From: Gemmatimonadota bacterium
GTDB taxonomy: Bacteria > Latescibacterota > UBA2968
Assembly (NCBI GenBank): GCA_002714465.1
Contig: PAXL01000007.1
Coordinates: 1 to 17,346, forward strand
Direction of reading: 5' to 3'
Length of the DNA stretch: 17,346 nucleotides
Below are positions 16,450 to 17,346 of the stretch, one piece after another (the first letter of the stretch is position 1; the number at the start of each line of letters is the position of its first letter). The notes below the pieces were generated by a model. The model was not told where the DNA came from. It ran no database searches and worked only from the letters and a program-made list of their open reading frames with translations. The position numbers were made by a program, and so were the translations under genes.

Positions 16450-16494
16450 TTGTCTATTGTGTCTAGGGCGCACCAGAAATACGGGCCGCCTTTG

Positions 16495-16501
16495 TAAGGA
16501 G
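16495..16501 (+). promoter_or_regulatory. Ribosome binding site for the terminal alpha/beta hydrolase
   Basis: TAAGGAG lies seven bases before the GTG at 16509 and decides that start; it is the strongest Shine-Dalgarno sequence in the right half of the window. Confidence 0.8.
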
Positions 16502-16508
16502 ACGTACC

Positions 16509-17336
16509 GTGCCAACAGTCGAATTGTCTACCGGGATCAGCACCTTCTACCAGGTCGAGGGAACGGGCGATGTACTGCTACTGATCATGGGTACTGGAGC
16601 CGACCACTCGACTTGGGATGCTCAGGTCGAGTGTTACAGCAAACACTTCAAAGTGATCAGTTACGACAACAGGGGGACTGGGCAATCAACACACCCGTCA
16701 GACCCCAGTGAATACAGCATGCGGATTCTGGCTGACGACGCCGCCGCCCTGCTCGATGCGCTAGAAGTCGAATCTGCGCATGTTTCTGGCTTGTCACTGG
16801 GTAGTGCAACAGCACAGGAGCTCGCAATTAACCATCCTGACCGCGTTGCGAGCCTTCAACTGCACAACACCTGGGGCAGGTCTGACGAGTGGTTCGTCAG
16901 GATGATCGACTCAATGTCGTTCATGGTGGAACATGACGACCTAGACGCCTATATCCGTTGTGCTCTCCTCTGGGTCTCTAGTCCAGACTTCTTGGCGAAT
17001 AGGCCTGACGATGTCAGTGCTTTTGAAAGCAACTTCATCAGGGACAATCCGCACCCTCCATCCAAGGACGGACTCTTGGGTCACTTTCACGCAGATAGGA
17101 CGCACGACGCATTGGACAGACTGAGCCAGATAGAGGCTCCGACAATTGTCACCACCGGAGAAATGGACTGGCAGGTTCCGGCTAGGTATGGCTGGGAAGT
17201 GGCCCAAAATATTCGAGGGGCCCAATTCCACACGTTCGAAGGCCCATCCTCAAGCCACATTGCCTTCTATGAAATGGTCGACGAGTGGAACCAGTTCACT
17301 CTTCAGTGGCTAGACGATCAGTCCTCGAAGGACTAG
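16509..17336 (+). CDS. Alpha/beta-fold hydrolase
   Basis: A 275-residue cytoplasmic hydrolase. The early LLLIMGTGADHSTWD segment is the oxyanion-hole region with the HG motif replaced by MG-TG, as in several aclacinomycin-methylesterase-like and TcmN-type hydrolases. The conserved YDNRGTGQS follows. The nucleophile elbow is SGLSLGSA with S96, the acid is probably D220 (EMDWQVP) and the base H250 (SSHIAF). The GTG start at 16509 has a TAAGGAG site. It is divergent from the RidA-AtzG-amidase operon across a shared promoter region, so coregulation with it is plausible. Like the genes to its left, it is less GC-rich than the first half of the window. The substrate could be an ester, lactone or carbamate; the sequence does not decide. 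The gene is complete, ending ten bases before the window edge. Confidence 0.86.
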   Translation: MPTVELSTGISTFYQVEGTGDVLLLIMGTGADHSTWDAQVECYSKHFKVISYDNRGTGQSTHPSDPSEYSMRILADDAAALLDALEVESAHVSGLSLGSATAQELAINHPDRVASLQLHNTWGRSDEWFVRMIDSMSFMVEHDDLDAYIRCALLWVSSPDFLANRPDDVSAFESNFIRDNPHPPSKDGLLGHFHADRTHDALDRLSQIEAPTIVTTGEMDWQVPARYGWEVAQNIRGAQFHTFEGPSSSHIAFYEMVDEWNQFTLQWLDDQSSKD

Positions 17337-17346
17337 GAGTCGCCCT

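Larger units (their letters stand above)
16411..16508. promoter_or_regulatory. Divergent promoter region of the amidase operon and the alpha/beta hydrolase
   Basis: These 98 bases lie between two divergent start codons and contain a strongly AT-rich core at about 16418-16460. Within it is the perfect palindrome at 16438-16449, followed by two copies of GTCTA at 16452-16456 and 16461-16465. The arrangement allows one regulator to control both directions, but no regulator gene is in view. No convincing -35/-10 pair with standard spacing was found. Confidence 0.6.

Noticed and set aside
1..17346. CRISPR arrays, insertion sequences, phage genes and toxin-antitoxin pairs
   Set aside because: No regularly spaced repeats, transposase motifs, phage-type proteins or paired small toxin and antitoxin genes were seen on either strand.

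Overview
The window looks like chromosome from a high-GC Gram-positive bacterium (Actinomycetota). The grounds are the GC-rich third codon positions, frequent GTG starts, and a RamB-type regulator divergent from glyoxylate-shunt genes, a regulator type known from corynebacteria and mycobacteria. The mix of a Baeyer-Villiger monooxygenase, an LLM flavoprotein, a tautomerase and alpha/beta hydrolases would suit Acidimicrobiia or a relative, but that finer placement is a guess.

Left part (1-7468) is core-like. It holds a tRNA-Gly, a metallophosphoesterase meeting ramB tail to tail, then a divergent region and the glyoxylate bypass genes aceB (malate synthase A) and aceA (isocitrate lyase) in one direction. 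RamB most likely senses acyl-CoA or acetate status and controls the shunt from the shared intergenic region. An exported peptidoglycan amidase with an unusual duplicated C-terminal module and a convergent ArfB-type ribosome-rescue hydrolase follow.

Middle part (7574-11153) is a tight four-gene forward operon: Baeyer-Villiger-type flavin monooxygenase, LLM flavin oxidoreductase, 4-oxalocrotonate-tautomerase-like protein, and alpha/beta hydrolase. The enzyme types fit stepwise oxidation of a ketone, ester or lactone opening, and tautomerisation of products; the substrate cannot be read from the sequence. A methyltransferase lies on the opposite strand, just downstream of a CCA-encoding tRNA-Arg.

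Right part (12260-17346) has visibly lower GC and a different character. On the minus strand, a RidA-fold protein, a 62-residue AtzG/GatC-like small protein, an amidase-signature hydrolase and a sterol-desaturase-like membrane protein are chained by overlapping start and stop codons. A zinc-type alcohol dehydrogenase that has lost its structural-zinc cysteines follows after a gap of 177 bases. An alpha/beta hydrolase faces the other way, and the shared 98-base promoter region carries a perfect 12-bp palindrome. This cluster is the best candidate for something undescribed: it looks like a small, co-regulated pathway for an unknown amide-containing substrate built around an AtzE/AtzG-like amidase pair. 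No integrase, transposase, CRISPR array or convincing rho-independent terminator was seen, and there is no gene-free stretch longer than 300 bases.
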